A DNA stretch of 64,000 nucleotides from an uncultured Collinsella sp. (GTDB taxonomy: Bacteria; Actinomycetota; Coriobacteriia; Coriobacteriales; Coriobacteriaceae). The DNA lies in assembly GCA_900541645.1 (NCBI GenBank), contig UQKQ01000002.1:1-64000 (forward strand). Direction: 5' to 3'. The notes beneath the pieces are model-generated. The model ran no database searches and was not told the origin of the DNA. It saw only the letters and a list, made by a program, of their open reading frames with translations. Below are positions 6,987-15,449 of the stretch, piece by piece (position 1 is the stretch's first letter; each line of letters begins with the position of its first letter). Position numbers and translations under genes: made by a program.

Positions 6987-8588
6987 CTACGCCAGACGCG
7001 GGAACAGCGGATCGCCCTTCTCGACGGGCTGACCGCCGGCAAGCAGGCCCCAAGTGCAAATGCCCTTGAGGTCGTCGCTCGCGGCCTCGCCCTCACAGGA
7101 CAGGCGGCGCAGGGCCTCGGCAGAGGTCTGAGGCATGAGCGGCATCAGCAGGTGAGCGGCAATGCGGATGGCCTCGAGCAGGTTGTAGATCACAAACGCC
7201 AGCTCGTCAGCCTTGGCCTCGTCCTTGGCAAGTGCCCAAGGCTCGGAGTCCTCGATGTAGTGGTTGGCGGCGTGGATGAGCTCCATGACCTCGTCCTTGG
7301 CTCCGCCGTAATCGAGCACGTCCATCTTGGCCATGTAGCGCTCGACCAGGCCGTCGGCGATCTTTGCCAGCGGGTTGTCGAACGCATCGAACGATGCGGG
7401 CTTGGCGGGCGCGCAGCCGTCAAAGTACTTGCCGCTCATGTTGAGCGAACGCGAGATGAGGTTGCCCCAGCTGTTGGCCAGGTCGGCGTTGTAGACCTGC
7501 TCCATGCGATCGAAGCTGATGGCGCCGTCGGTGCCGGGGACGACGTCGGTCATAAAGTAGTAGCGATAGCCCTCGACGCCCAGCATGTCGATAACGTCCT
7601 GCGGAGCGATAGCGTTGCCGCGGCTCTTGGACATCTTCTCGGCCTTGCCGGTCTCGGCATTGCGCACGGTCAGGAAGCCGTGGGCAAAAACGTGCTCGGG
7701 CAGGGCCTCGCCGATGGCCATGAGCATGGCGGGCCAAATGACGCAGTGGAAGCGGATGATGTCCTTACCCACGATGTGGAACTGCGCGGGCCAGCGATAG
7801 GCCAGCTCGGCACGCGCCTCGTCGGTATCGACACCGTAGCCGACGGCGGTCATATAGTTGAGCAGCGCATCAAACCACACGTAGGTCACGTGGCCCTCGT
7901 CAAACGGGACCTGAATGCCCCAGTCAAAGCTCGTGCGGCTCACGGAAAGGTCGTTAAGGCCGCCCTCGACAAAGCTGCGCACCTCGTTCATGCGGAACGC
8001 AGGCTCGACAAAGTCGGGATGCTCGTCATAGAGCTTGAGCAGCTTGTCCTGGAAGGCGGAAAGCTTAAAGAAGTAGGACTCCTCCTGCACGCGCTCAAGC
8101 GGACGGTGGCAGTCGGGGCACAGGTGCTGGCCGACGCTGCCGTACTCCTCGTCGCCCTTCTGGACCTGCGTATCGGTGAAGTAGGTCTCGTCAGGCACGC
8201 AATACCAGCCGTCGTAGCTGCCCTTATACAGGTAACCGGACTCCTTCATGCGCTCCCACAGGTACTGCACGGCATGATGCTGGCGCGGCTCGGTGGTGCG
8301 GATGAAGTCGTCGTTGGAAATCTCGAGCTTGCTCCAAAGCTCCTTGAAGTGTGGGGCCTGGCTGTCGGTCCACTCCTGCGGCGTCATACCATGCTTGGCT
8401 GCGGCCTCGGCGACCTTCTCGCCGTGCTCGTCCATGCCGGTCAGGAACTTGACGTTATAGCCGGCGGAGCGGCGATAGCGAGCCTGAACGTCGGCGATGA
8501 TGGTGGAATAAGCCGTGCCCAGGTGCGGATCGGCGTTGACGTAGTAGATGGGCGTCGTGATAAAGAACGAAGGCTTGCTTTGATCCAT
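6987..8588 (-). CDS. metG: methionyl-tRNA synthetase
   Basis: Class I synthetase charging elongator and initiator tRNA-Met. The 533-residue protein begins with ITTPIYYVNADPHLGTAYS, where HLGT is the HIGH-type ATP motif. The connective-peptide region has CVPDETYF and CPDC, the KMSKS loop is KMSKSRGN (~300), and an alpha-helical anticodon-binding domain follows (YNADLANSWGNL onward). The C-terminal EMAP/Trbp111 dimerisation domain found in many homologues is absent. The start at 8588 has GGAGGACAAACCCC. It is followed by its own hairpin terminator. Confidence 0.97.
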   Translation of the reverse strand: MDQSKPSFFITTPIYYVNADPHLGTAYSTIIADVQARYRRSAGYNVKFLTGMDEHGEKVAEAAAKHGMTPQEWTDSQAPHFKELWSKLEISNDDFIRTTEPRQHHAVQYLWERMKESGYLYKGSYDGWYCVPDETYFTDTQVQKGDEEYGSVGQHLCPDCHRPLERVQEESYFFKLSAFQDKLLKLYDEHPDFVEPAFRMNEVRSFVEGGLNDLSVSRTSFDWGIQVPFDEGHVTYVWFDALLNYMTAVGYGVDTDEARAELAYRWPAQFHIVGKDIIRFHCVIWPAMLMAIGEALPEHVFAHGFLTVRNAETGKAEKMSKSRGNAIAPQDVIDMLGVEGYRYYFMTDVVPGTDGAISFDRMEQVYNADLANSWGNLISRSLNMSGKYFDGCAPAKPASFDAFDNPLAKIADGLVERYMAKMDVLDYGGAKDEVMELIHAANHYIEDSEPWALAKDEAKADELAFVIYNLLEAIRIAAHLLMPLMPQTSAEALRRLSCEGEAASDDLKGICTWGLLAGGQPVEKGDPLFPRLA

Positions 8589-8657
8589 GGGGTTTGTCCT
8601 CCAGAAAAACGTTGCATACAGAGGATGATTCTAGCGCAAGGGCTGGATATCCTCCAT

Positions 8658-9536
8658 CTATTGCATATCGAGCACCATGGCATAGACATCGCGCTTGCGG
8701 CGCGAATACTTCTGAGACAGGCGCTTGGCCACCGCAGAGGCGGGCTCCCCCTCCTCGAGCGCGGCGCGGATATCCTCGTGCAGGGCCTCGTCGGGATCTG
8801 CCGCCGCAGCGCCAACCGGCACGATACCGGCCTCCTCGTCCTCGCTCGGCGGTGCGATGACCAGCGCGATCTCGCCTTTTACCTCGCCGCGAGCACACAG
8901 CTCCTCGGCAAGCTGGGCAGCGGGCCCGCGCAAGACCTCCTCGTGCAGCTTGGTGAGTTCGCGGCAGACGGCAACCTCACGCTGGGGAAAGACCTCTGCC
9001 ACGGCCTCGAGCGTCGCCACGATGCGATGTGGAGACTCGTAGAAGATGAGCGCGCCGGGCACCACGGCAAGGCGCTGCAAACGGCGCACGCGGTCGCCGT
9101 GCTTGCGGCCCAAAAAGCCTTCGAAGAAAAAGTGCTCGCAGGGAATGCCGGATGAGACGAGCGCCGTGACGCAAGCAGAGGGCCCGGGAATAACTTCGAC
9201 GGGCACATCGGCCTCACGCGCCGCCTCGACCAGCGCCTGGCCGGGATCAGACACGCTCGGCATGCCGGCGTCCGAGGCAAAGGCGAGGGTCTCCCCCGCC
9301 AGCAGACGGTCGACCAGGCCGGCAGCGCGGCTAGCGATCACATTCTCGTCGCAACGGACAAGCGGCTTGGAAATGCCCAGGTGCATCAGCAGCTTTGACG
9401 TCACACGCGTGTCTTCGCAGCAGATGGCATCGGCGGCGGCAAAAGCCTCACCAACGCGCGGGGACAGGTCGCCCAGGTTGCCGATGGGCGTGCCGACCAC
9501 ATAGAGTTTGCCCGTATGGGCGCTGTTTTGCGTCAT
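8658..9536 (-). CDS. rsmI: 16S rRNA (cytidine-1402-2'-O)-methyltransferase
   Basis: Tetrapyrrole-methylase-fold enzyme that 2'-O-methylates C1402 in the ribosomal decoding centre. The 292 residues show VVGTPIGNLGDLSPR (~14), CEDTRVTSKLLMHLGI, FASDAGMPSVSDPGQ, VIPGPSACVTAL and FYESPHRI, all family signatures. A basic C-terminal tail (LSQKYSRRKRDVYAMVLD) replaces or resembles the usual RsmI HTH end. It starts six bases after the GH5-like gene ends, so the two are cotranscribed. Confidence 0.95.
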   Translation of the reverse strand: MTQNSAHTGKLYVVGTPIGNLGDLSPRVGEAFAAADAICCEDTRVTSKLLMHLGISKPLVRCDENVIASRAAGLVDRLLAGETLAFASDAGMPSVSDPGQALVEAAREADVPVEVIPGPSACVTALVSSGIPCEHFFFEGFLGRKHGDRVRRLQRLAVVPGALIFYESPHRIVATLEAVAEVFPQREVAVCRELTKLHEEVLRGPAAQLAEELCARGEVKGEIALVIAPPSEDEEAGIVPVGAAAADPDEALHEDIRAALEEGEPASAVAKRLSQKYSRRKRDVYAMVLDMQ

Positions 9537-9542
9537 ATCAAC

Positions 9543-10604
9543 CTATTCAATCATGCCGCGCTCGAGCGTACCGAGCGCCGCGCGGGCGTCCCATGCTGCA
9601 ATGCGCTTCTCGGTCTTCCACGTTTGGAAGAACCAACCGGCAGCCGGCGCAAACGAAGCCAGCTGGTTGGCGATAAACACGCGCTCGTAGGCATTGCGGC
9701 CCTCGGGCGTAACCGACGAGTTGGCAAAGATCGCCGCGCCCGACCATTCGCCCACCAGCACGGGGAACCCAGTCGAAATCGCTTCTTTAAGTTCGCGCTT
9801 GTTACGCGAAATCGCCGTCGTCAGCCCGCGAGGGCTCGTGATGTCGAGCGCATACTCGTCGCGGTAATGGTACAGGTGAAGGTCCATGTAGACGTTCTTG
9901 TACTTGGCGCCGCGCATAAAATGCTTCCACTCGCTGGGATGCCCCGACGACGAGAAGACGACGATCTTATCCTCGGGCATATACGAACGGACGAGCTCGT
10001 AGGCATCGCGATAGAAATTGCGCAGGTAGTGAGCAGGAATGCCATCCGTCATGGTGAAGAGGCTCTTGCGAACGCTCATCTGCGGCGTGTCCAGCAGCTC
10101 AATGCCCAGCAGGCTCTCGGCCTCGCCATAGCGATCGGCCAAGCGCTCGAGCACGTCGAGTGCGACATGACGGCCGTTGGTGGACGAATGCCACTCGGCG
10201 ACAGCCTCCGGCGTGGTGGGTGAATCGTTGGAATCGCCCTGGCCACCGGGCACAGTTGCCAAATCGAGCAGCACGCGAATGTTGTACTTAGCAGCCCACT
10301 CAATCGCGCGGTCGATGTAGTCGACAACCGAGATGTAGGAGGCATCGGACTCCTGTGAGCCAAAGGCATACCAAGGCACCGGCAGGCGCACGGCGTTGAG
10401 GCCGATCTGCGCCATACGGCGAAAATCGTCCTCGCTCACAAACGTCTCGTAATGACGGCGCATGCGCTCGTTATAGGCGGCGGTGCCCATGGCCTCCTGT
10501 AGCTCAGCCGCGTTGGATGCGCCGGTCGCCGCATACAGCGACGGGGTCACCCAAGGCTCGGGAATAAACCAGCCAGAGAGATTAACGCCGAGTATCCTCT
10601 CCAT
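9543..10604 (-). CDS. GH5-family (exo-glucanase-like) protein with altered active site
   Basis: The 353 residues follow the GH5 exo-1,3-glucanase fold order: GVNLSGWFIPEPWVTPS at the N terminus, GLNAVRLPVPW (~68-78), IRVLLDLATVPGGQ (~109-122), GIELLDTP (~167-174), and LVGEWSGAA with the expected nucleophile Glu286. In active members the fourth strand ends in N-E-P and the third in DLHGAPG. Here they read L-D-T-P and DLATVPG, so the acid/base glutamate and a conserved histidine are missing. It has no signal peptide. The start at 10604 is preceded by AAGGGGG; longer forms have no ribosome site. It is probably a cytosolic non-catalytic or altered glycosidase. Confidence 0.8.
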   Translation of the reverse strand: MERILGVNLSGWFIPEPWVTPSLYAATGASNAAELQEAMGTAAYNERMRRHYETFVSEDDFRRMAQIGLNAVRLPVPWYAFGSQESDASYISVVDYIDRAIEWAAKYNIRVLLDLATVPGGQGDSNDSPTTPEAVAEWHSSTNGRHVALDVLERLADRYGEAESLLGIELLDTPQMSVRKSLFTMTDGIPAHYLRNFYRDAYELVRSYMPEDKIVVFSSSGHPSEWKHFMRGAKYKNVYMDLHLYHYRDEYALDITSPRGLTTAISRNKRELKEAISTGFPVLVGEWSGAAIFANSSVTPEGRNAYERVFIANQLASFAPAAGWFFQTWKTEKRIAAWDARAALGTLERGMIE

Positions 10605-10763
10605 CACTGCCCCCTTCGGATCGTGCAGGTCGAGCCCGCATCGTATTGCATAGGAAAAGTATCGTTTTGAGTATACCCGCGCGTGCGGACAGGCGACCGA
10701 ATGGTCTGAAAAGTGACGCAAAAGCGGGAGGAATGTCTGGGATGCGCTTTCCGCAGGGGACTA

Positions 10764-10949
10764 CATAAAAGAAAAGGACCCCTTTGCAGAGGTCCTAGTC
10801 AATTCAAGGTGGCGGGGAAGGGAATCGCGTCCGCGCGCTGCGCGGACGGACCGCTGCGGCGCTTGCGCGCCTTGCGAGCTGCGCTGGCAAACGCTTACGC
10901 GTTTACTCAGCTCCGCGCCCTCACGGGGTTCGATTCCATGTGGGGGCTG
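10764..10949 (-). repeat. tRNA-Phe-linked duplication unit
   Basis: Bases 10764-10827 are identical over 64 nt to 10950-11013. The copied part carries the terminator hairpin plus the acceptor end and half the T-arm of tRNA-Phe. The insert (10828-10923) is GC-rich with stacked short hairpins (AAACGCGTAAGCGTTT, GTCCGCGCGCTGCGCGGAC). It is closed at 10924-10937 by CGGGGTTCGATTCC, the T-arm in opposite orientation. The order of parts is the same as behind tRNA-Leu. Confidence 0.88.
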
Positions 10950-10960
10950 CATAAAAGAAA

Positions 10961-10982
10961 AGGACCCCTTTGCAGAGGTCCT
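10961..10982 (-). terminator. terminator of tRNA-Phe
   Basis: Hairpin AGGACCTCTGCAAAGGGGTCCT on the minus strand followed by TTTTCTTTT. An identical copy sits at 10775-10796 as part of the duplicated unit. Confidence 0.85.
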
Positions 10983-10995
10983 AGTCAATTCAAGG

Positions 10996-11068
<73 letters not shown>

Positions 11069-11100
11069 ATTTGAGGTGTGCCTTGTTTCAAGGCTTGATT

Positions 11101-11128
11101 AGTATAACCAAGGACGCGTTCCGGTCAA
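11101..11128 (-). promoter_or_regulatory. promoter of tRNA-Phe
   Basis: TTGACC (11123-11128) and TATACT (11101-11106) on the minus strand with a 16-base spacer. Confidence 0.6.
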
Positions 11129-11191
11129 CCGAGAATTTTAAAAAAGTTTTTGAGCGCAGTCTCGGTTCTATAAATCGGCACGTCAGAGGCA

Positions 11192-11479
11192 TCAGCCGGA
11201 AGCAAGAAGTTTTTCACTCAGAGCCGCACGGGCAAACTCACTTGGCGTCATCCCCTCGACAGCCGCCCGTCGACGAATGGCCTCCTTCATTCCCAGAGGA
11301 ATCTTGACCGACAGCGTTGCCGTCCCCTCACCTGAGAGTGGGGGCCGTCCATGCACAATCCCACCAACGGTGTGTTCGCCATCCGGAAACTCTCCGCGCT
11401 CGTACGACTTGCACCACGCGTCAATCATTTCATCCGTTACAACCTGACCATTAGCGGCCGTATACGTCTTGCCCATCAT
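11192..11479 (-). CDS. probable antitoxin, CopG/BrnA-like
   Basis: A 95-residue protein. Its C-terminal half (TLSVKIPLGMKEAIRRRAAVEGMTP then SEFARAALSEKLL) looks like a ribbon-helix-helix DNA-binding fold used by antitoxins that autorepress their operon. The N-terminal half (VTDEMIDAWCKSYERGEFP) would wrap the partner. Its start lies inside the stop of the upstream gene (ATGATG), so the two are translationally coupled. Family assignment rests on motif shape only. Confidence 0.7.
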   Translation of the reverse strand: MMGKTYTAANGQVVTDEMIDAWCKSYERGEFPDGEHTVGGIVHGRPPLSGEGTATLSVKIPLGMKEAIRRRAAVEGMTPSEFARAALSEKLLASG

Positions 11480-11742
11480 CGACCCCTTTGCCGAGTCTGT
11501 TCAATCTTCTGCCAAAATTTCTTCTGGACTGGAGACAAGGCATGAATGATAAGCCACCCACGGACAAGCTCGACCGCGACAAGCTCCACGCTTCGTCCGT
11601 CTGGGAGCCATCCAATCGCAAGCCATCTCGGCGGCTCGTCCTTCGACTCGCGACGAATGCACTCAGTAACCGCAAGCCAGGCGCTAAGCACCTGCTTTTC
11701 CGTCAGGTGCTTTTTAGCGTTGGGATGGATCTCAACATCCAT
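11476..11742 (-). CDS. probable toxin of a type II toxin-antitoxin pair
   Basis: A compact 88-residue basic protein (MDVEIHPNAKKHLTEKQV at the start, SPVQKKFWQKIEQTRQRGR at the end). Its core DGRSVELVAVELVRGWLIIHAL resembles the small RelE/BrnT beta-sheet toxins. A strong GGAGGAG precedes the ATG at 11742. Gene order is toxin first with the antitoxin overlapping, as in BrnT-BrnA and HicA-HicB. The catalytic residues of known RelE toxins cannot be assigned, so toxicity is inferred from size, pairing and coupling. Confidence 0.62.
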   Translation of the reverse strand: MDVEIHPNAKKHLTEKQVLSAWLAVTECIRRESKDEPPRWLAIGWLPDGRSVELVAVELVRGWLIIHALSPVQKKFWQKIEQTRQRGR

Positions 11743-11800
11743 GCATCTTCTCCTCCATCTTACCCAATTTCGTATGACGAAAGTCCGCTGTCGCCAATTC

Positions 11801-12160
11801 TTACGCCGGCACTTGTTGGAGGGCAGGGAGCGAGGCGAGGATTGAGGGACGTTCCAGTACGGCCCAGGCGCACGGGTGAGAGCACATGCGCCACGGACGG
11901 ACGTTTTCATAGCGTGCGAGGATGTTGCCGTTGCGGTCGATAAAGGCGATATCGATGGGATAGGCCATAAAACACGTGTGGACCGAGGAACAGTGCGGAA
12001 ACGCCATGACGAGCGGCAGGCCGTTGGCGGCAACCGGACGCCGTCCCAGCATGCCGAGCAGGCGCACGACGAACGACTCCGCCACCGCAAACTCGGCCGG
12101 CGTCCAACCCAGCCTGTTGAGTGCCCGCGCGTAAGCGATGTAGGACGAGACCGCGCTCAC
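11801..12160 (-). CDS. DUF192 protein at the end of the tad operon
   Basis: 119 residues with the DUF192 core: FVVRLLGMLGRRP, LVMAFPHCSSVHTCFMAYPIDIAFID, then GNILARYENVRPWRM and a final A(W)AVLE. DUF192 proteins are small beta-rich domains of unknown biochemical role. Most have a signal peptide; this one does not. Translation starts at a GTG whose GTGA overlaps the stop of the preceding TadE-like gene, so it belongs to the tad operon, whose last gene it is. Confidence 0.82.
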   Translation of the reverse strand: MSAVSSYIAYARALNRLGWTPAEFAVAESFVVRLLGMLGRRPVAANGLPLVMAFPHCSSVHTCFMAYPIDIAFIDRNGNILARYENVRPWRMCSHPCAWAVLERPSILASLPALQQVPA

Positions 12161-12633
12161 ATGACCACCCCCGGACGCCATGGATCGACCGTCACCGCGC
12201 GCTCGTGCGACAACGTTGTCGGCGCCCCCAGCGGAACGCCAGCGATGCTGAGAGAAGTCGGCCACGGCTCATAGTGCATGGTGCAGGTGTAGGTCCTAAA
12301 CGTACCGGATAGGGAGAGCAGGCCACCATCCGATGCCTCCGCGCCTTGCTCGCTCGACACTTCGATCTGCAAGTCATAGCCTTCCATGGCATTCAGAATT
12401 TGTGTCTGAACCGTCGCCGAGGCATCGGCAGAGCTTTCGTCGCCCTCCCCCTCCGACGCCACGGCGTGCGCCAACACGATGTCGGGCACCACGCGGTCGA
12501 AGCGCGCGACAGCGCTGGCAAAGATCATGACGTTGTACACGATGAGTGCCAGCACCAGCAAAACGGGCGTAACCACTGCCATCTCCACCGTCGCTTGGGC
12601 GCGCTCCTCACGCAGACGCATGCGGATACTCAT
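12157..12633 (-). CDS. TadE-like pseudopilin (second)
   Basis: 158 residues. A short basic leader (MSIRMRLREERAQATVEMAV) leads into one hydrophobic helix (VVTPVLLVLALIVYNVMIFA) and a periplasm-side or extracellular domain. The ERAQATVE segment resembles the processing motif shared by the other pilin-like proteins in this cluster. ATG overlaps the TAA of the large upstream gene (TAATG). It is expected to be a minor pilin of the Tad pilus. Confidence 0.8.
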   Translation of the reverse strand: MSIRMRLREERAQATVEMAVVTPVLLVLALIVYNVMIFASAVARFDRVVPDIVLAHAVASEGEGDESSADASATVQTQILNAMEGYDLQIEVSSEQGAEASDGGLLSLSGTFRTYTCTMHYEPWPTSLSIAGVPLGAPTTLSHERAVTVDPWRPGVVM

Positions 12634-14786
12634 TACGACCCACCGCCCAGAGCGCCAACCAGCGTGGCGACATCGACGGTGAGTGGGATGGAGCCGCCGC
12701 CGGGCAGAGGAATCTCCGCAAGCGTGAACACCGTACCGCCAATGGTGCGTTCGACTTGATATTCCAACGCCTCGCAAAGCGCCTTGGGATCGGTCACGCC
12801 CAACGGAATACCTCGCAGCTTGTCTTGCGCTTGAGAGAAACCAGCAATGTCAGACCCCGGACTCTTAATGACGTTGGCGGAATCGGTCAGCACCGGCTTT
12901 CGCAGGCGCAAGTCGCACGGTTCCAAACCCAGCGCCGCCACGGACGCCGAAACGGTATCGCCGAGCCACGATGCGATGGAGCCCAACGCGCCGCCGCCCC
13001 CTCCTAGGTCTTTAATCATCTCGTCCATAAGTTCGTCGGCCGAACCTTGGATATCACCGTATCCTACGAGCAGCCGTCCCCAAACATCCATGACGCCGTC
13101 GAGCACGCCGGCAACGCCGCCCGAGCGTTCCTTCAATGTCGAGAAAAATCGCGAAAGCACGTTGTTTTGCGCCGTCGCCTCATCGGGCGCCAGCACCGCG
13201 GCAGAGATGGCACCGCGACTGCCAAGCTCAACCGCCGTGTTAAACGAGGAGTTAAGTTGATCGGGGCTGGTCATATCGCCCGAAACCGCAAGGGCGACCA
13301 CGCCGTTGCGACCGGGCGGCGCGATACGCGGACGCTCACCCGAAAGCGCTTGAATGGCCTGATCGAATGCGCTTCCCGCGCGATCGGCCTCGCCTTCGGT
13401 CTGTCGCTCGAGCTCAAGCTCTTTGTTGCGGCATTCGGCGTAGTCTTCCATGGCGTCTTTGAACTTGTCAAAGTGATACTCGAAGCCGTTTTCGATCGAT
13501 GTAGAAGGAGCGGCGACGGCACCCAGTGTCTTGACTCCAAAATGGCAGCGGTCGCATGCTTCTCTCCCGTCAAAGTCAGCAACCGATGACAGTCCTCCCG
13601 GCGCTCCCTTTTTATAGTTTGGGCAGCCAGTTCCATAATGGATGTACGTCTTGCCGTCATTGCCGCTCGTCGGCCACGCGGCATCGGTATAAAGATCGCT
13701 CGCCCTGACCTCGTCCGCATTGCGCGGCAGCAGCGGCAGGTCCGCGACGACGCTCGTGCCGTCGTCCACGATGGAGGCACGCCCGAGCTCTTCGCCGGCA
13801 TACCGATAGAACGCCTTTCGAGCGGCAGACTCCGCCTGCATCTCGACACCGCTTCCAAGCGGCTTTTCGTTAGCCAGGCGCTGACGGTAATATGTTCTCG
13901 CTCGGTCAAGCGCCACCTGGGGCTCCCACGTGACGCTCGATGCGTAATGTGGGTTGAGCTCGCCCGGCAGCGACGCCAGCTTCTTCGCGCGCTCCCACAT
14001 GCACGAACGGCTACCAATCGTGCCCTTGTCCGACCCGCCGCAGTCCGCAAGCCAGGCGCGCTCTTTTGCTTTCGCCGTATCCTCAGAAGCCTCCTTCAAC
14101 TTTTTGGCTGCGAGCTCTAAATCATCTGACGTGTCTTTAATAGCATCGGTCGAGATCTCGGACCCCTCGAGCGCAACGAAATCGGACTCGGATGTCCTGG
14201 GCACGGCAAGCGCCGTACCGGTATAGCTCACGCTATCGGTATCCTGCGCCGACACCGCCTGTGTAGCTCGCGCGGCAACCAGATACGGCAGAGCCGTCTC
14301 GATTTTCTGTAAGCCTTCCGATGCGCTTTTGGCAAACTTGTTGCGCGTTTTAATGATCCCAATCCCGGTGTCGACCATATTGCCGGCAACCGGCTCGGCA
14401 CCCGGGATGAGGATGGCGACCAGGCCCGTCCCGATCGTGGCAAACCCCGCCAGCCCCAGACTCAAGATGCTCGCATCAACCACCGTGGCAGCCGTGTGAT
14501 AGGACGACACTACGTTGGCACCCGCCAGCGCGCCGCTATCGGCCGCCACCTGGGTATCCCCGGCACGCGACATGCTCCATATCGCCGCGGTTGACGAAAA
14601 CAACAACGTGAGCACCACTAGGATGACCACGGCAGAGGAAAGCGTGGTGTAGGCACCGTCTTCGATAAACAGGTCGATACCGGCTCGACCCATAAAGCCG
14701 CCTCGTTTGCGATGGCAGCTCGGACGGCGCGTCAAAACGCGTCTAGACCAGAAACGCTTAATCCCATGCAGCAATCCACGAATCAT
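12633..14786 (-). CDS. large TadG-like membrane-anchored pilus protein
   Basis: 717 residues. A basic N terminus is followed by one hydrophobic helix (TLSSAVVILVVLTLLFSSTAAIW, ~45-67). A TadE/TadG-like segment comes next (SRAGDTQVAADSGALAGAN), then a long alanine/charge-rich extracellular region containing a cysteine cluster (CPNYKKG and CDRCHFG) that could bind metal or form disulfides. It lacks the glutamate-plus-five motif of the smaller pilins. The start at 14786 has GGAGGGAGATT; MGRAGIDLF at 14693 is an alternative. It overlaps the upstream gene by 29 bases. Probably a pilus-tip or anchoring component; no von Willebrand domain is visible. Confidence 0.75.
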   Translation of the reverse strand: MIRGLLHGIKRFWSRRVLTRRPSCHRKRGGFMGRAGIDLFIEDGAYTTLSSAVVILVVLTLLFSSTAAIWSMSRAGDTQVAADSGALAGANVVSSYHTAATVVDASILSLGLAGFATIGTGLVAILIPGAEPVAGNMVDTGIGIIKTRNKFAKSASEGLQKIETALPYLVAARATQAVSAQDTDSVSYTGTALAVPRTSESDFVALEGSEISTDAIKDTSDDLELAAKKLKEASEDTAKAKERAWLADCGGSDKGTIGSRSCMWERAKKLASLPGELNPHYASSVTWEPQVALDRARTYYRQRLANEKPLGSGVEMQAESAARKAFYRYAGEELGRASIVDDGTSVVADLPLLPRNADEVRASDLYTDAAWPTSGNDGKTYIHYGTGCPNYKKGAPGGLSSVADFDGREACDRCHFGVKTLGAVAAPSTSIENGFEYHFDKFKDAMEDYAECRNKELELERQTEGEADRAGSAFDQAIQALSGERPRIAPPGRNGVVALAVSGDMTSPDQLNSSFNTAVELGSRGAISAAVLAPDEATAQNNVLSRFFSTLKERSGGVAGVLDGVMDVWGRLLVGYGDIQGSADELMDEMIKDLGGGGGALGSIASWLGDTVSASVAALGLEPCDLRLRKPVLTDSANVIKSPGSDIAGFSQAQDKLRGIPLGVTDPKALCEALEYQVERTIGGTVFTLAEIPLPGGGSIPLTVDVATLVGALGGGS

Positions 14787-15294
14787 AATCTCCCTCCAGC
14801 CATTCGGGACGCGATTGATACGAGACATTGACCTTGAGCTCAACGTAGCCGCCCTCGGCGGTACCACCCATAGCCTGCGCAAACGCACCGATCACAGGCA
14901 ACGGCTTGACCTCGCCGGAAACGGACACGGACGAGACGCCACCCGCACCGGCCCGGCCAAGCTCGATATCCCACGACAACGGCCCGCCGGCATGAAAGAT
15001 CGAAACGTTGGGCACTGCGGCAAGCCGGCGGCGGGTGAACTCCTTAAGATCATCGTCCTCCGCCGTCGTCGTGGTCATGAGCCGCGCGGTCTCGGCGGCG
15101 GCAGACTCCATGACCGCGCGCGTATAGAGCAGGCACACCGGTTGCAGTGCGAGAAGGATGAGCGTCAGAAACGTCGGCAGCAAAAAAGCGGCCTCGACCG
15201 TAGACTGCGCCCGGTCCTCGCGCGCGATATCAATACAACGCGATGTCCTTAGCGCCCGCAGCGGCGTCGATAACCGACGTCGAGGCAACGCCAT
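14758..15294 (-). CDS. TadE-like pseudopilin (first)
   Basis: About 178 residues if started at 15294. A basic leader contains EDRAQSTVEAAF, followed by the hydrophobic helix LLPTFLTLILLALQPVCLLYT and a soluble domain ending YDSWIAAWD. The start is uncertain: the frame overlaps the preceding pilin-like gene by 65 bases, and the only ATG in that overlap has a weak ribosome site; TTG at 15288 is another possibility. The TadE fold and position support a minor pilin role. Confidence 0.75.
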   Translation of the reverse strand: MALPRRRLSTPLRALRTSRCIDIAREDRAQSTVEAAFLLPTFLTLILLALQPVCLLYTRAVMESAAAETARLMTTTTAEDDDLKEFTRRRLAAVPNVSIFHAGGPLSWDIELGRAGAGGVSSVSVSGEVKPLPVIGAFAQAMGGTAEGGYVELKVNVSYQSRPEWLEGDYDSWIAAWD

Positions 15295-15448
15295 GGGATG
15301 CCGCCCGCTCGACCAGCGCCGCCAAGCGCCCATCGGTGCCAGCACGCCAAAGTCCCGCGATCGCCAGCACGATGGAAAGCAGCGCCACCGTGACGATGGC
15401 GTATTCGACCGTCGCCTGGGCAGATTCCTCGCGCAGGACGTCATGCAT
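15230..15448 (-). CDS. Flp-like small pilin (second)
   Basis: 72 residues: MHDVLREESAQATVEYAI, then a hydrophobic helix VTVALLSIVLAIAGLW, then a short alanine-rich tail. The AQATVEY motif places Glu and Tyr at +5/+6 after Ala, mirroring Flp processing sites. AAAGGAGGGG lies ahead of the ATG, which is two bases from the preceding stop. It could be a second major pilin or an assembly factor. Confidence 0.78.
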   Translation of the reverse strand: MHDVLREESAQATVEYAIVTVALLSIVLAIAGLWRAGTDGRLAALVERAASHGVASTSVIDAAAGAKDIALY

Positions 15449-15449
15449 T

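Noticed and set aside
11192..11742. Naming the pair brnT/brnA
   Set aside because: Gene order and size fit but BrnT signature residues are not evident, so symbols were left empty.
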